The notes under the pieces were generated by a model that did not search any database, was not told the DNA's origin, and saw nothing but the letters and a program-made list of their open reading frames with translations. Source: a virus. Taken from it: 42,812 nt of DNA. This document shows positions 17,102 to 26,802 of the stretch, one piece after another (the stretch's first letter is position 1; every line of letters starts with the position of its first letter). The stretch is taken from positions 1-42,812 of IMG/VR virus record IMGVR_UViG_3300007512_000075. One strand, written 5' to 3'. The position numbers were made by a program, and so were the translations under genes.

Positions 17102-19492
17102 ATGGACATATTTGAACTATTGCAGGCAGACATAGAGAGATGGCTGGCTGCCAACGGCTACGATGTCGATTTGGAGTCGTTGCCTGAGGACGAGATTGCC
17201 GAATTTTGGGCGAATCTTCCTGATGCGCAGTATGAAGATTTGGCTGGTTACATTGAGGCGGCGACTCTTGTGCGCCGGTATGAGGCCGGTGAGATTACTC
17301 AGGCTGATGAGTCTTTGGTTCCTTCTGAACCGTTTGAGCAGTTGAAAGATATTGCGGGTGAGGGCATCATGTATTTGCCTGCTCTTCGCACGGGCCGGTT
17401 GGTTTCATGGGTTGCTGCTAGGGCGGCGACACGTGTTCCGCAGGGGACACGGGTTGCGACATGGCTGTGGCGCATGGTCAATAGGGCAAAGCCTGCGGCT
17501 GCTGCTCCCGCAGCGGCTGCGATCCGTAAGAGTGGCTTTGGGCGTGTTGATGATATTGCTCAACTTGGAACTCGGGCTGGTGCAGTATTGGCGCGGACAA
17601 CGGCAGGGGCTGGTCAGGCTGCTGGCGCGGTTGCGAAGTCGCCGTTGGTTTCTCCTTTGATTGCGACGGCTGCTACTGGGGCGGTTGGTATCACAGCGGC
17701 AATGAAGGGTGCCGAGAAGATAACTGGCGGGATTGATAGCATCTATGAGAATATTCAGCAGGGCAAGGATGGGTCTGCGCCTGCGGAAGATAGCGAACCG
17801 GATGTGTCGAAGATCGCTAGATACGATGAGACTACTGATACGTTCTCGTCCCTAACTGGTGATAATGCTTCATTGTTGAAGCAGGTTTATTATCAGGGTT
17901 TAAGCGAAACAGAAGCGTTTGACAAGATGACCAACTATGTTGCCGGGACAGGTGCTCTGCTGACTGCTACCGGGGCTTCTATTGGGCAGGCATTGCAGAA
18001 TCAGCCTGACGTATTTGGTGGCGCATCTGAGGTCGTAGATTTGAGTACCACCGATGGTCGAGAAATATTGGCTAACTATTTGCAGGCGAAATGGTGGCTT
18101 ATCCCTGATATCGCGGATCGTGTCGGTGAGATTAGCAGCAGCGGAGCGGCTGCTTCTGCCACAGCGATTCTTCGGGGCCAAGGCGAATTTCTTCAAGACG
18201 TTATTAACCAATATGTGGGCGAGTTGGCGCAGCAGTCAGCGGTCATGTTGATTACGCCCGAGGAGCCGGGCCGGGCTGGTGACATGATCGGCATCATAAC
18301 GAGTTATGACGGGTCGCCGTTTGGTGAGATTCAATCGTTGAACGATTTGACTTCCGGCGGAAAGGTTGGTTGGATGAATGCTGCACCGCTGCTAGATGCT
18401 GCTTCGCCTGAACAGATCACGTTGTGGCAGCAGCAGTTGTATGCGTGGGGATTTCTATCTAAGCCGCCGGAGGTGTGGGGGCAGTTGACGGTAGATGCCA
18501 CTGGGGATATTCCTACACAGTCAGCGTTTCATAATTGGCAGATCAATGTCTTCAACGAGGGCGTGGCAATGGTACGCGAGGCTGCAAAGAAGGGTAACAA
18601 CAAGTCTCTTAGCGAACTAATTTCTCCTGATGGTACGCCTCGTGCTGATCGGGTGTTGGATCGTGTCATCGCGACTCGGATGGCTGGCGATGAGACTCGT
18701 GCTACGCGCGCTGGCGATTTGCGGCAGGGCGTGTTGGATGAGACTCGGGATCGTATAACAAATTATTTGTCATCTACTGGCCGTACGTTGCCGATGGGTG
18801 CACGCCTCCAGTTGGAGGGCGGCATCAATCAGGTGATTGACGGGTTGTCGCCGCAGCGTCAAGAGGAAGCGTTCGGTCAGGGCGGTTCACCATATGAACG
18901 TGCCCTTGCTGAAAACATTTTGCGTGAGTTTTATGGGACCGACAATTGGGGTTCGGAACTTACGTTCGGGAATAAGAACCGGGATGAAGACTTCTTCAAC
19001 TATGCGTCGCGTGTCGGCGCTGTATCGACACGCGAACGTACCTTGTTGAATGCTGGTGCGATACGTCGTGACCGGTACAGGTCGCATTGGAAGGAGCGGT
19101 ACGACGAGTTGAAAGGCGTGGAGAAGGATGTTGCTGTGGCTACGTTGCTGAAATTTATTAGCGAAAGTATGGGGCAGGGTGCCGATTTTTCTACAGTGAC
19201 GGCTTCTAACATTGCTAACGGGTTGACTTCGTATGCGCATACGATTGGTCACCGTCGAGCGCTGGATGCTCCTACGTCGTATCAGCAAATGGTCCAGCAG
19301 GGCAACACTGCTTTGGATCGTTCAAGGTCTGCACAGTTTGGGCGTGACGAGGGGTTGTTGTCCGATGTCGCTACGGGGAGTGTCGATGCGATGAGTTTGC
19401 AGGGCGGCGTAGCCGGTTACAGGTACCGGGATTTGGTTGATGCGTTGAATCGTGTCAGTCAGGCCGGTCATTTGAGGTCAGAAAATGTCTGA
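17102..19492 (+). CDS. Large internal virion protein with hydrophobic core
   Basis: The 796-residue product starts at an ATG preceded by AGGTGG (17093-17098). The first 90 residues are acidic and helical. Residues 90-205 are Ala/Gly/Val-rich with hydrophobic stretches that could insert in a membrane (SPLVSPLIATAATGAVGITA). Around residues 437-475 is a segment resembling a degenerate peptidoglycan-binding repeat (LWQQQLYAWGFL followed by FHNWQ). The rest is helical and charged. The gene follows the giant virion protein and overlaps the transglycosylase gene by eight bases. A role in DNA ejection across the envelope is inferred; no homologue is recognised. Confidence 0.55.
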   Translation: MDIFELLQADIERWLAANGYDVDLESLPEDEIAEFWANLPDAQYEDLAGYIEAATLVRRYEAGEITQADESLVPSEPFEQLKDIAGEGIMYLPALRTGRLVSWVAARAATRVPQGTRVATWLWRMVNRAKPAAAAPAAAAIRKSGFGRVDDIAQLGTRAGAVLARTTAGAGQAAGAVAKSPLVSPLIATAATGAVGITAAMKGAEKITGGIDSIYENIQQGKDGSAPAEDSEPDVSKIARYDETTDTFSSLTGDNASLLKQVYYQGLSETEAFDKMTNYVAGTGALLTATGASIGQALQNQPDVFGGASEVVDLSTTDGREILANYLQAKWWLIPDIADRVGEISSSGAAASATAILRGQGEFLQDVINQYVGELAQQSAVMLITPEEPGRAGDMIGIITSYDGSPFGEIQSLNDLTSGGKVGWMNAAPLLDAASPEQITLWQQQLYAWGFLSKPPEVWGQLTVDATGDIPTQSAFHNWQINVFNEGVAMVREAAKKGNNKSLSELISPDGTPRADRVLDRVIATRMAGDETRATRAGDLRQGVLDETRDRITNYLSSTGRTLPMGARLQLEGGINQVIDGLSPQRQEEAFGQGGSPYERALAENILREFYGTDNWGSELTFGNKNRDEDFFNYASRVGAVSTRERTLLNAGAIRRDRYRSHWKERYDELKGVEKDVAVATLLKFISESMGQGADFSTVTASNIANGLTSYAHTIGHRRALDAPTSYQQMVQQGNTALDRSRSAQFGRDEGLLSDVATGSVDAMSLQGGVAGYRYRDLVDALNRVSQAGHLRSENV

Positions 19493-20552
19493 GCATTGGG
19501 ATGCCTACAATAAGGCGTTGCCGAGGTTGCATCCGAGTGAAATAAAACGGATTGCTGATGCCCAGTTTGGACCTGAGAATGCGCGGATTTTAGCGGCAGT
19601 TGCTATTCCTGAATCTTACGGAGGGAAGCCGGGCGCTATTGGGGACAGCGGGGGAAGCGTCGGGTTGTGGCAGATTAACCGGATCCATTTCCGAGATTTG
19701 ATTGATTACGGAATTATTACTGTTCCATCGGAGGTGCGAGCCTCGCTTGATGGGGCTTCCGAAGAGGACAGTAAGGCGTTGTGGGCAAAGTATGCTCATC
19801 CACAGTTGGCTGATCCTGTCGTTAACGCTAAGGCTGCGTGGATGGTTGGTTGGGGGCAGGAGCCTAGCCGTGGGGCTGACCGCAACAAGTCGAATCTTGA
19901 AGGGTCGTTTAATTTTGAGCCGTGGACCATGTACAGAAACGGGGAATGGGAGACTGGCACCGGCTATCTAGATGACCCAGAATTTGCCGAGATGACACCC
20001 ATAGAGGTTATTGATTCTCTTCTCGCAGGCGATGGGATTGGCGCTCTTCCTGTAGATGATGGTCTGGGAGAAGGGTCGCGTCTTAACCCACGAGATTCGA
20101 CAACGTGGGGTTGGGATGCCGATTTCGGTGAGCGTATGCAATGGGCGGCAGATCAAGGTGACATAGATTTTCAGGCAGTTGCTGGCCGGATGGCCCCCGG
20201 TGAGATTGCTGCGTTGCGGCAACGGTTGGGGCCGGATGATCCGCGTATCGCTAGTGTGTTGTCGCAGGCTCAGTTCCCTGAGGGGCGGGCTGCGATTGTT
20301 GGTTATAGGACAGCGGAGGATGCGCGTAGGGCACCTGTGATTCTACGCAAGTTTGGTTTGACTGCGCATCCGGAGTTTCCGTTTCTTATTTCACCGATAG
20401 GTGCTGAGTTGTTTGATGCCGGGAAAGATGTTTTGTCGCAGTTGGGTGATTGGGCGATTGGTTCCTTGTTCAACCGCAGGGGCAGTTCGTTGTCTGATGA
20501 GCAGCGTTTGCAGTATGAGCGTTCGCTTGATGGAAGAACAAGTTACGAATAA
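19485..20552 (+). CDS. Virion-associated lytic transglycosylase-like protein
   Basis: The 355-residue product carries an N-terminal lysozyme-like/SLT fold. The catalytic-glutamate motif AVAIPESYGG has Glu43, GDSGGSVGLWQIN follows at about residues 53-65, and the domain ends near FEPWTMYRNGEW (about 146). Such domains cleave the glycan backbone of peptidoglycan, and in a virion they open a hole for DNA entry. The C-terminal 190 residues are unassigned and include APGEIAALRQRLG and a hydrophobic FPFLISPIGAELFDAG. It sits between two large virion proteins and overlaps both neighbours, so it is probably part of the ejection apparatus and not the lysis enzyme, which is encoded at 33292. Confidence 0.75.
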   Translation: MSEHWDAYNKALPRLHPSEIKRIADAQFGPENARILAAVAIPESYGGKPGAIGDSGGSVGLWQINRIHFRDLIDYGIITVPSEVRASLDGASEEDSKALWAKYAHPQLADPVVNAKAAWMVGWGQEPSRGADRNKSNLEGSFNFEPWTMYRNGEWETGTGYLDDPEFAEMTPIEVIDSLLAGDGIGALPVDDGLGEGSRLNPRDSTTWGWDADFGERMQWAADQGDIDFQAVAGRMAPGEIAALRQRLGPDDPRIASVLSQAQFPEGRAAIVGYRTAEDARRAPVILRKFGLTAHPEFPFLISPIGAELFDAGKDVLSQLGDWAIGSLFNRRGSSLSDEQRLQYERSLDGRTSYE

Positions 20553-23500
20553 TGGTTGAACCGTATACGCAGTTGCGGGAGCAGGGGCGACCCGAGGAAG
20601 ACCCTAACGAGGTTGACTACAACCCTGAGGCACGCTCAGGTTCGATCCGGACGCGTATAGATACAACCATGGATACACAACTGTTGGCTAACGATGCGTT
20701 TCGCGGCCGTGCAGAAGAGTTGTCTGAGTTGATGGCCGAAGGGCTGCGGCAAGGGAAGACTGCTGCTAGGCAAAGCGGCTTGTATCCGTATGATGAAGAC
20801 ACCCGGCAGTCCAATATTCCTCGTGAAGATATTATCAGTCAGGCTAATAACTGGTTGATTCAGCAGGCCGGGTTTGATTATCAGACTTTGGAGTCTGTGA
20901 TGCAGTCGGCGGGTTTGCAGGATGGTGTCGATTGGGCGTGGAAGCGGTTGGATGGCCCAAATGTTCAGTTTGATTTGGGGACGCTGCTGTCGGGGGCTAA
21001 TCCATTTAACTGGGTTGGTGATGTGGTTACTGGCGATTTCGAGTTTGGTCGGATGCCGGATCGGTTGAAAGAGTTTGATAAGAATCCGTATGCAAGTTTG
21101 TCGTTTGGTGATGTGACTGGTATTCGCAATTGGGGTGATGCTGTTTACGCGGCGTTGGATGTTGCTGACATGGCTGCGTTGGGTTTGGGCGGTGAGGTTG
21201 TGCGCCCTGTTTGGAATGCGTTGAAGTCCCGTGGGGGGTCGCGTACCGAGTTTGCTAGTCGGGCGGAACGCCAAATTGAGGATGCTTGGGAAGAGATGTT
21301 CGGGAGCGGTTCAGCAGATGCCGCACTTCGTAGAAGTATAATAAATGAGAGAGGTACGACACTAACCGGTTTGGAACTGGCAATGCAGGATGTCATGTTT
21401 GATTTCATACACGGAACGGGTTTTTTTAGGCAAGGTGCAGGCGAATATTCTAATATGACATTCAAGTCACTTGTTGATGACCTCAACTCCTTCGGGTGGC
21501 TTCAAAAGATGCATCCGGGAGAACTTGACAAAGTATTAAATGAGTTGCGTAGACGCGGGTTGAATCCAGACGAGTATCTTCATAAACCCTATAAGCAGTT
21601 TGACTCGCGAGGGGTTAAATCTGAATTCGTTGGCGCATCAGGTTATGGCTGGGATACAACAGCAATGACAATAAAGGCCAAGGAATTGGATCTGCTTGAT
21701 GTTATTGAGGGTCGTCGTGTTCAGGGAGAGTTTTTCCATCTTCGTACACCCGATAGCAGGATCGAGTGGGATTTTAATGAAGCACAAGCCCAACGCGCGT
21801 ATGACGCTGGTATCGATGATCGGTCGCTTGACGAACATCGACGGGCAGTATGGGGGGGAGAGCCGCCACCCCGTCCTGAGGGTCCACCCGGTACACCTGA
21901 ACTCACATTTCGGGAGAGCGCCCTTCAAGGAAGGGTGAGGAGTTCGCAGCCGCACCGTTGGGAAGATATACAGTTATGGGTTGCTGCCCATTCATCAATG
22001 AATCATGTGGGCATGGGACGTTTGAGTGGATATTCGGAAAATGATATTAAGAACTGGTATTTGGGGTTGGAAGCGGAGCGTCATGGGATCGGCTTACCAT
22101 ATAACTTTGATGAAACGAGAGGGAGAATTCCCGGTGCCGTGGAAAGGCGCCGTGCCATTCTTGCAGGCTTGCCGGATGAGGTTGTTGAGGCAGCAGAGCG
22201 GGCGTATTTGGCAGATGTGGCAAAGTGGGATGAGGTGCTATCGCGTGATTTGCATGGCCCGCCCGATATACCGATTAGGGATCGCAATGAACTCTTAAAC
22301 CGAGATCTATCTACGGTCCCAGAGGAGATGTTGCCCGAAGGATACACTCAGACAGCATATGGACCGGCTAGATGGCTGCCTGATGAAAACGAATTTGAGG
22401 ATCTACTTGATACTTATGCTCTAGAGGACTTGGATGAAGAGATTCTTGATTTTATTGGCGTAACCCACATTAATGGAGTGCCTCGCCCTATGGGCAGTCT
22501 ACCCGGTACGCCTACTGGTGAGTTGACACCTGAATCAATGGTGCAGGCGATACGCGAACATTACACAGCGAAGTGGGAATCCATGACTCCAAAGTCCCGA
22601 GCGTCATGGATGCAGATGGGGATGATGGATAGCCCAGATGATTTGGACGGCTATCTAGACGGTATGGTAGATAACATTGTTGGGGATGGTACTCCTCTTG
22701 ATCCTGCTATCGGGTGGGGGAATCTTCCAGAAGGCATAGAACGGCGGGCACATGAAATCGCTGCGGAGGGTCCACCCGGTACGCCTAGAGAAAGAATAAC
22801 AGATGCTTTAATGGACGAAGGTCCGGGGCCGGGACCGATGGACCCGTTCGATTATCACTATAATCTTGCCGAGGCTAGTGGCTGGACTCCACCCGGCGAC
22901 CAAACTCTTGACGAGTGGCTGGAATCACTTGACTGGTTGCGTCAACCACCATACGACAAAGGCCCCGGTCGGTTTAACCCGGATATGTACCCAGCGTTTA
23001 GAGAGATTAGAGAGTGGGCGGAAAAGGAAATAGACAGGTTGGACCGTCCACCCGGTACACCTAGAGGCCCGATTGATCCCGCAACCGGTAAGCCGACGGC
23101 AGCATACGAAGGACCGCAGATTCCGCCCGAAGACCGCCCCTATAAGATTGATCGTTATTACGAAAAGTCTGATGATGAGATCATGCAGGAGATGTTTGAT
23201 GCTGGCGCGATAGGTGTAGATGGGGATGGCAGGTTTATTTATGACGTAGCGGAAATGGAGTATCTTTTTGGTCCAGCGGATCAAGGGTTGGAGGGTCCAC
23301 CCGGTACACCTACTGGGTTCCCAGACCATATCACTGATCTTGATTCGTTGAAGAACTGGTCTGATGCTGAAATGGTTGCTAGGCCAGTAGTGGCTAGGCC
23401 GGAGGAAGCCGAATGGCGTGCGTTGCATCTGGGGGACTGGCCGTCAGCCGAGAAGGTGTCTATCCAAGAGTTAGCAGCCATTCAAAGGTGGAGTGGTTCA

Positions 23501-24250
23501 TATCAGGGATTGTCGTATAACGAGCGTCCCATATGGTTTGCGCGTGATACGCCGGAGGAGTGGGCGCAACGCCAGAAGAATGCGGGCAGCGGCGGAATGA
23601 GAGATCACGATTTGGATATTGCTACTGGGCCGATGGGAGATACTGGCGAAGCGGCACTTTATAGGGAAATGGAGGCAGCCGATGCAGCACGCGGGTTGTT
23701 CCCAGATGAACCCCATGTCGTTGAGCATCTTCGTCGCTATGGGTATAGCGATGAGGATATTGCTAGGTTGTTGGATGGCCCGCAGGGTCCACCCGGTACA
23801 CCTGAAGGGATGCGTCCACTACCTGAGAATTTAGGAGAGCCGATCCCGTCATCGGTAGGCGATCAAGGTTCCCATTATGATCCCGGTCCTGACCGGATGT
23901 TGGACCCCTACGACGATATCGACGTTATTGAAGCATTGGAAGCAACTGGAAAGTCGTACGGAAACTGGGATGAACTGACGCATAGGGACGCCTTGGGGAT
24001 GCTGGGTGACGACTACCCATTCTGGCATGGAGACGTTATGCGTAGTCGGATGAAAGCATTGCATGAGGGGTTCGATCCTCCAGAGGGTGGTATTAGGCCA
24101 CCGGAGTCACCACAGCAGGGTCCACCCGGCCCAGAACAGGGGCGATCTTCTCATCATCCTGATAGGTTTACGCCGGATGAGATAGATGAGATTGTTCGCA
24201 ACAACGGACTAACCGACGCTGAAATTGAGAGATTTTGGGGGAATAACTGA
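20552..24250 (+). CDS. Large acidic virion protein with dispersed GPPGTP linkers
   Basis: The 1232-residue product is highly acidic. Residues 1-330 are helical with a Gly/Ala hydrophobic patch (about 175-225) and resemble the other internal virion proteins. From residue 444 the chain is divided by the hexapeptide GPPGTP or close variants at about residues 444, 649, 740, 832, 915, 1079 and 1190. The intervals of 83-205 residues are Asp/Glu/Trp/Tyr-rich helical segments, each different. The linkers are nearly identical in DNA. The ATG overlaps the transglycosylase stop. I do not recognise the family; a virion component made of several accreted modules is inferred. Confidence 0.55.
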   Translation: MVEPYTQLREQGRPEEDPNEVDYNPEARSGSIRTRIDTTMDTQLLANDAFRGRAEELSELMAEGLRQGKTAARQSGLYPYDEDTRQSNIPREDIISQANNWLIQQAGFDYQTLESVMQSAGLQDGVDWAWKRLDGPNVQFDLGTLLSGANPFNWVGDVVTGDFEFGRMPDRLKEFDKNPYASLSFGDVTGIRNWGDAVYAALDVADMAALGLGGEVVRPVWNALKSRGGSRTEFASRAERQIEDAWEEMFGSGSADAALRRSIINERGTTLTGLELAMQDVMFDFIHGTGFFRQGAGEYSNMTFKSLVDDLNSFGWLQKMHPGELDKVLNELRRRGLNPDEYLHKPYKQFDSRGVKSEFVGASGYGWDTTAMTIKAKELDLLDVIEGRRVQGEFFHLRTPDSRIEWDFNEAQAQRAYDAGIDDRSLDEHRRAVWGGEPPPRPEGPPGTPELTFRESALQGRVRSSQPHRWEDIQLWVAAHSSMNHVGMGRLSGYSENDIKNWYLGLEAERHGIGLPYNFDETRGRIPGAVERRRAILAGLPDEVVEAAERAYLADVAKWDEVLSRDLHGPPDIPIRDRNELLNRDLSTVPEEMLPEGYTQTAYGPARWLPDENEFEDLLDTYALEDLDEEILDFIGVTHINGVPRPMGSLPGTPTGELTPESMVQAIREHYTAKWESMTPKSRASWMQMGMMDSPDDLDGYLDGMVDNIVGDGTPLDPAIGWGNLPEGIERRAHEIAAEGPPGTPRERITDALMDEGPGPGPMDPFDYHYNLAEASGWTPPGDQTLDEWLESLDWLRQPPYDKGPGRFNPDMYPAFREIREWAEKEIDRLDRPPGTPRGPIDPATGKPTAAYEGPQIPPEDRPYKIDRYYEKSDDEIMQEMFDAGAIGVDGDGRFIYDVAEMEYLFGPADQGLEGPPGTPTGFPDHITDLDSLKNWSDAEMVARPVVARPEEAEWRALHLGDWPSAEKVSIQELAAIQRWSGSYQGLSYNERPIWFARDTPEEWAQRQKNAGSGGMRDHDLDIATGPMGDTGEAALYREMEAADAARGLFPDEPHVVEHLRRYGYSDEDIARLLDGPQGPPGTPEGMRPLPENLGEPIPSSVGDQGSHYDPGPDRMLDPYDDIDVIEALEATGKSYGNWDELTHRDALGMLGDDYPFWHGDVMRSRMKALHEGFDPPEGGIRPPESPQQGPPGPEQGRSSHHPDRFTPDEIDEIVRNNGLTDAEIERFWGNN
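21881..24130 (+). repeat. Seven dispersed copies of an 18-base coding repeat
   Basis: The consensus is GGTCCACCCGGTACACCT. Copies lie at 21881-21898 (exact), 22496-22513 (three differences), 22769-22786 (one), 23045-23062 (one), 23294-23311 (exact), 23786-23803 (exact) and 24119-24130 (truncated, 12 bases with one difference). Spacings are 615, 273, 276, 249, 492 and 333 bases, all multiples of three, so every copy is read as Gly-Pro-Pro-Gly-Thr-Pro or a near variant. Four of six codons are invariant in the full copies despite free synonymous choices. Confidence 0.85.
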
Positions 24251-24312
24251 TGGCTTTCCAGTGGCCTGACTATCGTACTCGGACGCGGGGTATGCCGGGT
24301 GGACAACAATGA
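24250..24312 (+). CDS. Possible 20-residue coupled micro-ORF
   Basis: An ATG overlaps the preceding stop in a TGATG arrangement and opens a frame of 20 codons. The product would begin MAFQWPDYRTRTRG and end in GGQQ. It fills most of the 93-base gap before the next gene and would be translated by coupling. It could equally be a vestige or chance. No similarity is recognised. Confidence 0.3.
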   Translation: MAFQWPDYRTRTRGMPGGQQ

Positions 24313-24343
24313 TGCTATTCTATATTTCTAATAGGAGGGGCCG

Positions 24344-25489
24344 ATGACTGACACAAGGGGAGCCGGGTTTTTCGGCCCACCCGATGATGGCTTCCGACCA
24401 CAGGTTGTTAACCAGCAAGCGCCGGACAACAGACGTATCCCCGGCAGCATCTTTGGATGGTCATGGTTCGGCAACTGGGCTGAGAACACTCTCACGCCTA
24501 ACCATCCGATTCGTCAGTTCTTGGATGGTTGGGTTGCACAATTTGAGGCAGCAGCGAACGCCGAGTTGACAGGCGGCGGGCTTGTACCTGTCGAGTCAGT
24601 AGATAGTCTAATTGAACGATTCCAGCAGGATTTGTGGCAGCAGGACTGGTGGCAAAACTTTGATGCTTCGTGGCAGGCTGTTCAGCGGCTGCGTTACGGA
24701 ACGGATGTTCCTGCTGGCGAGTACGAGTCGTTGGTTGAGTCAACGATTCAACGTATTGGCGAGGTTGCTTCCGGATTGGGATTCATTGATCCCAATACTG
24801 GTAGTTTAACACTTGATCTTGCTTCGTCTGATATTAGAGAATTTGCTGAAAGTGTTATTCTTGATGCCAGCGATGTGTTTAATGATTTGCCGTCGCTTAA
24901 TTCGGATGAAGCCAACCGGCTAATTGAACAGCATCTTCTTGATCAGCGTGGTGTTGGTACTGTTGAGGGTGATCTGAAGGTTGGGTCAGGGTCGCTTCAG
25001 GATATGTATAACCAGTTGAAGAATTTGGCTGACGCGAATTATGTGTCGATGGATTCTGAAGAGTTGTGGGATCTTGCGGTGAGTGTTAAGCGTGAGGATG
25101 CGTCGTTGGAATGGGCGCGGGATCGGATTCTTGGCAAGGTTGGCGACCAGTATTCGTTTCTGGAGGGGTCGTCTATTTTGGGGCGGATTACTGGCCGGAG
25201 TGCTGGCGCTTCCGGGGAGTATTCTTCTTTGCGGAATCATTTGAGTCCGTTGCGTAATACGCTTGCTGAGGTGTGGGAGTTGGGTAATAGCGAAGTCGAT
25301 TTGCAGAATATCTTTGGTTCTGATTTGGGTTCGTTGGTTGTAGGCGAGGGTGATGATGAGCGGTTTATGAATTCGCGGGAGATGCGTAAGTGGGCGCGTA
25401 CTCAGCCGCAGTTTCAGGAAACGCAGGCTTATTCTAATGGGATGAGCAGCATTGCTTCGTCAATGTTGCAAATGTTTGGGGCGCGGTAA
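24344..25489 (+). CDS. Virion protein of unknown function
   Basis: The 381-residue product is mostly helical and acidic with a Pro-rich start. It has WSWFGNWAENTLTPNHPIRQF near residues 39-59 and ends in a Met/Ser/Gln-rich helix (SSIASSMLQMFGAR). A strong Shine-Dalgarno, AGGAGGGG, lies just before the ATG, so this gene restarts translation after a short gap instead of relying on coupling. It overlaps the following gene by one base and shares its helical, Trp/Gln-rich style. The family is not recognised; a structural role is inferred from the operon. Confidence 0.5.
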   Translation: MTDTRGAGFFGPPDDGFRPQVVNQQAPDNRRIPGSIFGWSWFGNWAENTLTPNHPIRQFLDGWVAQFEAAANAELTGGGLVPVESVDSLIERFQQDLWQQDWWQNFDASWQAVQRLRYGTDVPAGEYESLVESTIQRIGEVASGLGFIDPNTGSLTLDLASSDIREFAESVILDASDVFNDLPSLNSDEANRLIEQHLLDQRGVGTVEGDLKVGSGSLQDMYNQLKNLADANYVSMDSEELWDLAVSVKREDASLEWARDRILGKVGDQYSFLEGSSILGRITGRSAGASGEYSSLRNHLSPLRNTLAEVWELGNSEVDLQNIFGSDLGSLVVGEGDDERFMNSREMRKWARTQPQFQETQAYSNGMSSIASSMLQMFGAR

Positions 25490-26802
25490 TGGCTGAGTGG
25501 ACTTGGCGGCAGCAACGCAATATAGATTTGGGTCGCAGCCCCTATTTTAACGATGTCATGTTTGATGCGGGGATGCTGACGGAGGCTGAGGCGCAGGAAC
25601 GTGGTGTGGCAGAGGAGGCTCGCCAGTCGCGTATCACTCCTGAAAACATTTATGGTATTGATTTGTCTACGCCTCTGAACACGGGAGCGTCTGCTCCGGA
25701 TCAAGGCAACGTTGGCATGGGGTTTCAGGATTGGATGGAATCGCAGGGACTATGGGAAGGGTACCTGCGTGGCGATCATCCGATGGCGTGGGATCAATTT
25801 AAACTGCGGCCTACGTCTTACGGCAATGCGAGTTTGTATGCGGATGGCGGTAGTGGTGGGGCTACTGGCGATCTGTCAGGTGGGGCTGACGCTGCTACTG
25901 CTGCACGGAATCAGGAAATAGCGAACACGTTTAAAGACGCGTTCATTGGTGGCCTGCAAGAAGTCGGGTTGGATACAGAAACAATAGATGCTTTGTGGAC
26001 TTGGGCTGAGGGCCGGTTTACTGGCGATGCGTCGTTTACTGCTGCGCAGGCAATGATCGAAGTTTATGATCAGCAGGCGTTTAAGGATCGTTTCCCCGGT
26101 ATAGATCAGATGCGTCAGTCGGGTGACGTGCTGCGTGACATTCCTACACCGGCCGAGTATTTGGCGCGGGAGAAATGGTTGGCTCGCGAGTTGTCTCGTT
26201 ACGGCATGGACACTCTTGGTGCCGATGTAAACAATTTGGTTACGCAGTCGTATCTTCACAGTATTGGTGATGGCGAGTTGTTGGAGCGGCTGCAGGAAGC
26301 GTCGCGTCTTATTACGGATGCCCCGCCTGAGGTGCGTGCCACGTTTGGCGACTGGTATGGGCCGCATGCTGATACTGCTTTGATGGCAGCATTTCTTGAC
26401 CCTAGCGACGAGGTGTTCGGCGGCAAATGGAAGGATTGGGCGACGGTTAAAAGTAATATTGATGTTGCTGAGATTGGTGGCTGGTCGCGTATGAGGTTGG
26501 GGTTGGATGCGCCTATTACGCAGGAGCGGGCTGGTGCGATTGCTAAGTTGGGGTTGGAGCAGTCCACGATTTGGCAGAATTTTGATACGGTTCGGGCGCA
26601 GGAGGAGTTGTTTATCGAAAAGATTGGTGAGGGTTCCGATTTGACTGCCACTGGCGAGGGAGTTAGTGCTGAGTTTGGTTTGGATCTGGATGCGGCTGAC
26701 ATATTGGAGCGTAGGCGTGGTACCCGTGCGGCAGAGTTCGCTGGCGGCGGTGGTGCTATGATTACTCAATCTTCTACAGGATTTGGAGCGGCTAATGCCT
26801 AA
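25489..26802 (+). CDS. Probable minor virion protein
   Basis: The 437-residue product has an N-terminal arm (MAEWTWRQQRNIDLGRSPYF), a Gly-rich hinge (about residues 122-132), and a helical domain with AFKDRFPGIDQMRQSGD and PTPAEYLAREKWLARELSRYG (about residues 195-240), a pattern I associate with minor structural proteins of actinophages and marine phages. The C-terminus has ERRRGTRAAEFAGGGGAMIT and a short Gly/Phe tail. It follows the protein at 24344 with a one-base overlap and is followed by a small basic protein. Exact virion role is unknown. Confidence 0.5.
   Translation: MAEWTWRQQRNIDLGRSPYFNDVMFDAGMLTEAEAQERGVAEEARQSRITPENIYGIDLSTPLNTGASAPDQGNVGMGFQDWMESQGLWEGYLRGDHPMAWDQFKLRPTSYGNASLYADGGSGGATGDLSGGADAATAARNQEIANTFKDAFIGGLQEVGLDTETIDALWTWAEGRFTGDASFTAAQAMIEVYDQQAFKDRFPGIDQMRQSGDVLRDIPTPAEYLAREKWLARELSRYGMDTLGADVNNLVTQSYLHSIGDGELLERLQEASRLITDAPPEVRATFGDWYGPHADTALMAAFLDPSDEVFGGKWKDWATVKSNIDVAEIGGWSRMRLGLDAPITQERAGAIAKLGLEQSTIWQNFDTVRAQEELFIEKIGEGSDLTATGEGVSAEFGLDLDAADILERRRGTRAAEFAGGGGAMITQSSTGFGAANA

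Noticed and set aside
9508-19492. Tape-measure protein of a siphovirus or myovirus
   Set aside because: No long coiled-coil with periodic aromatic residues, no adjacent tail-tube gene and no frameshifted chaperone pair.
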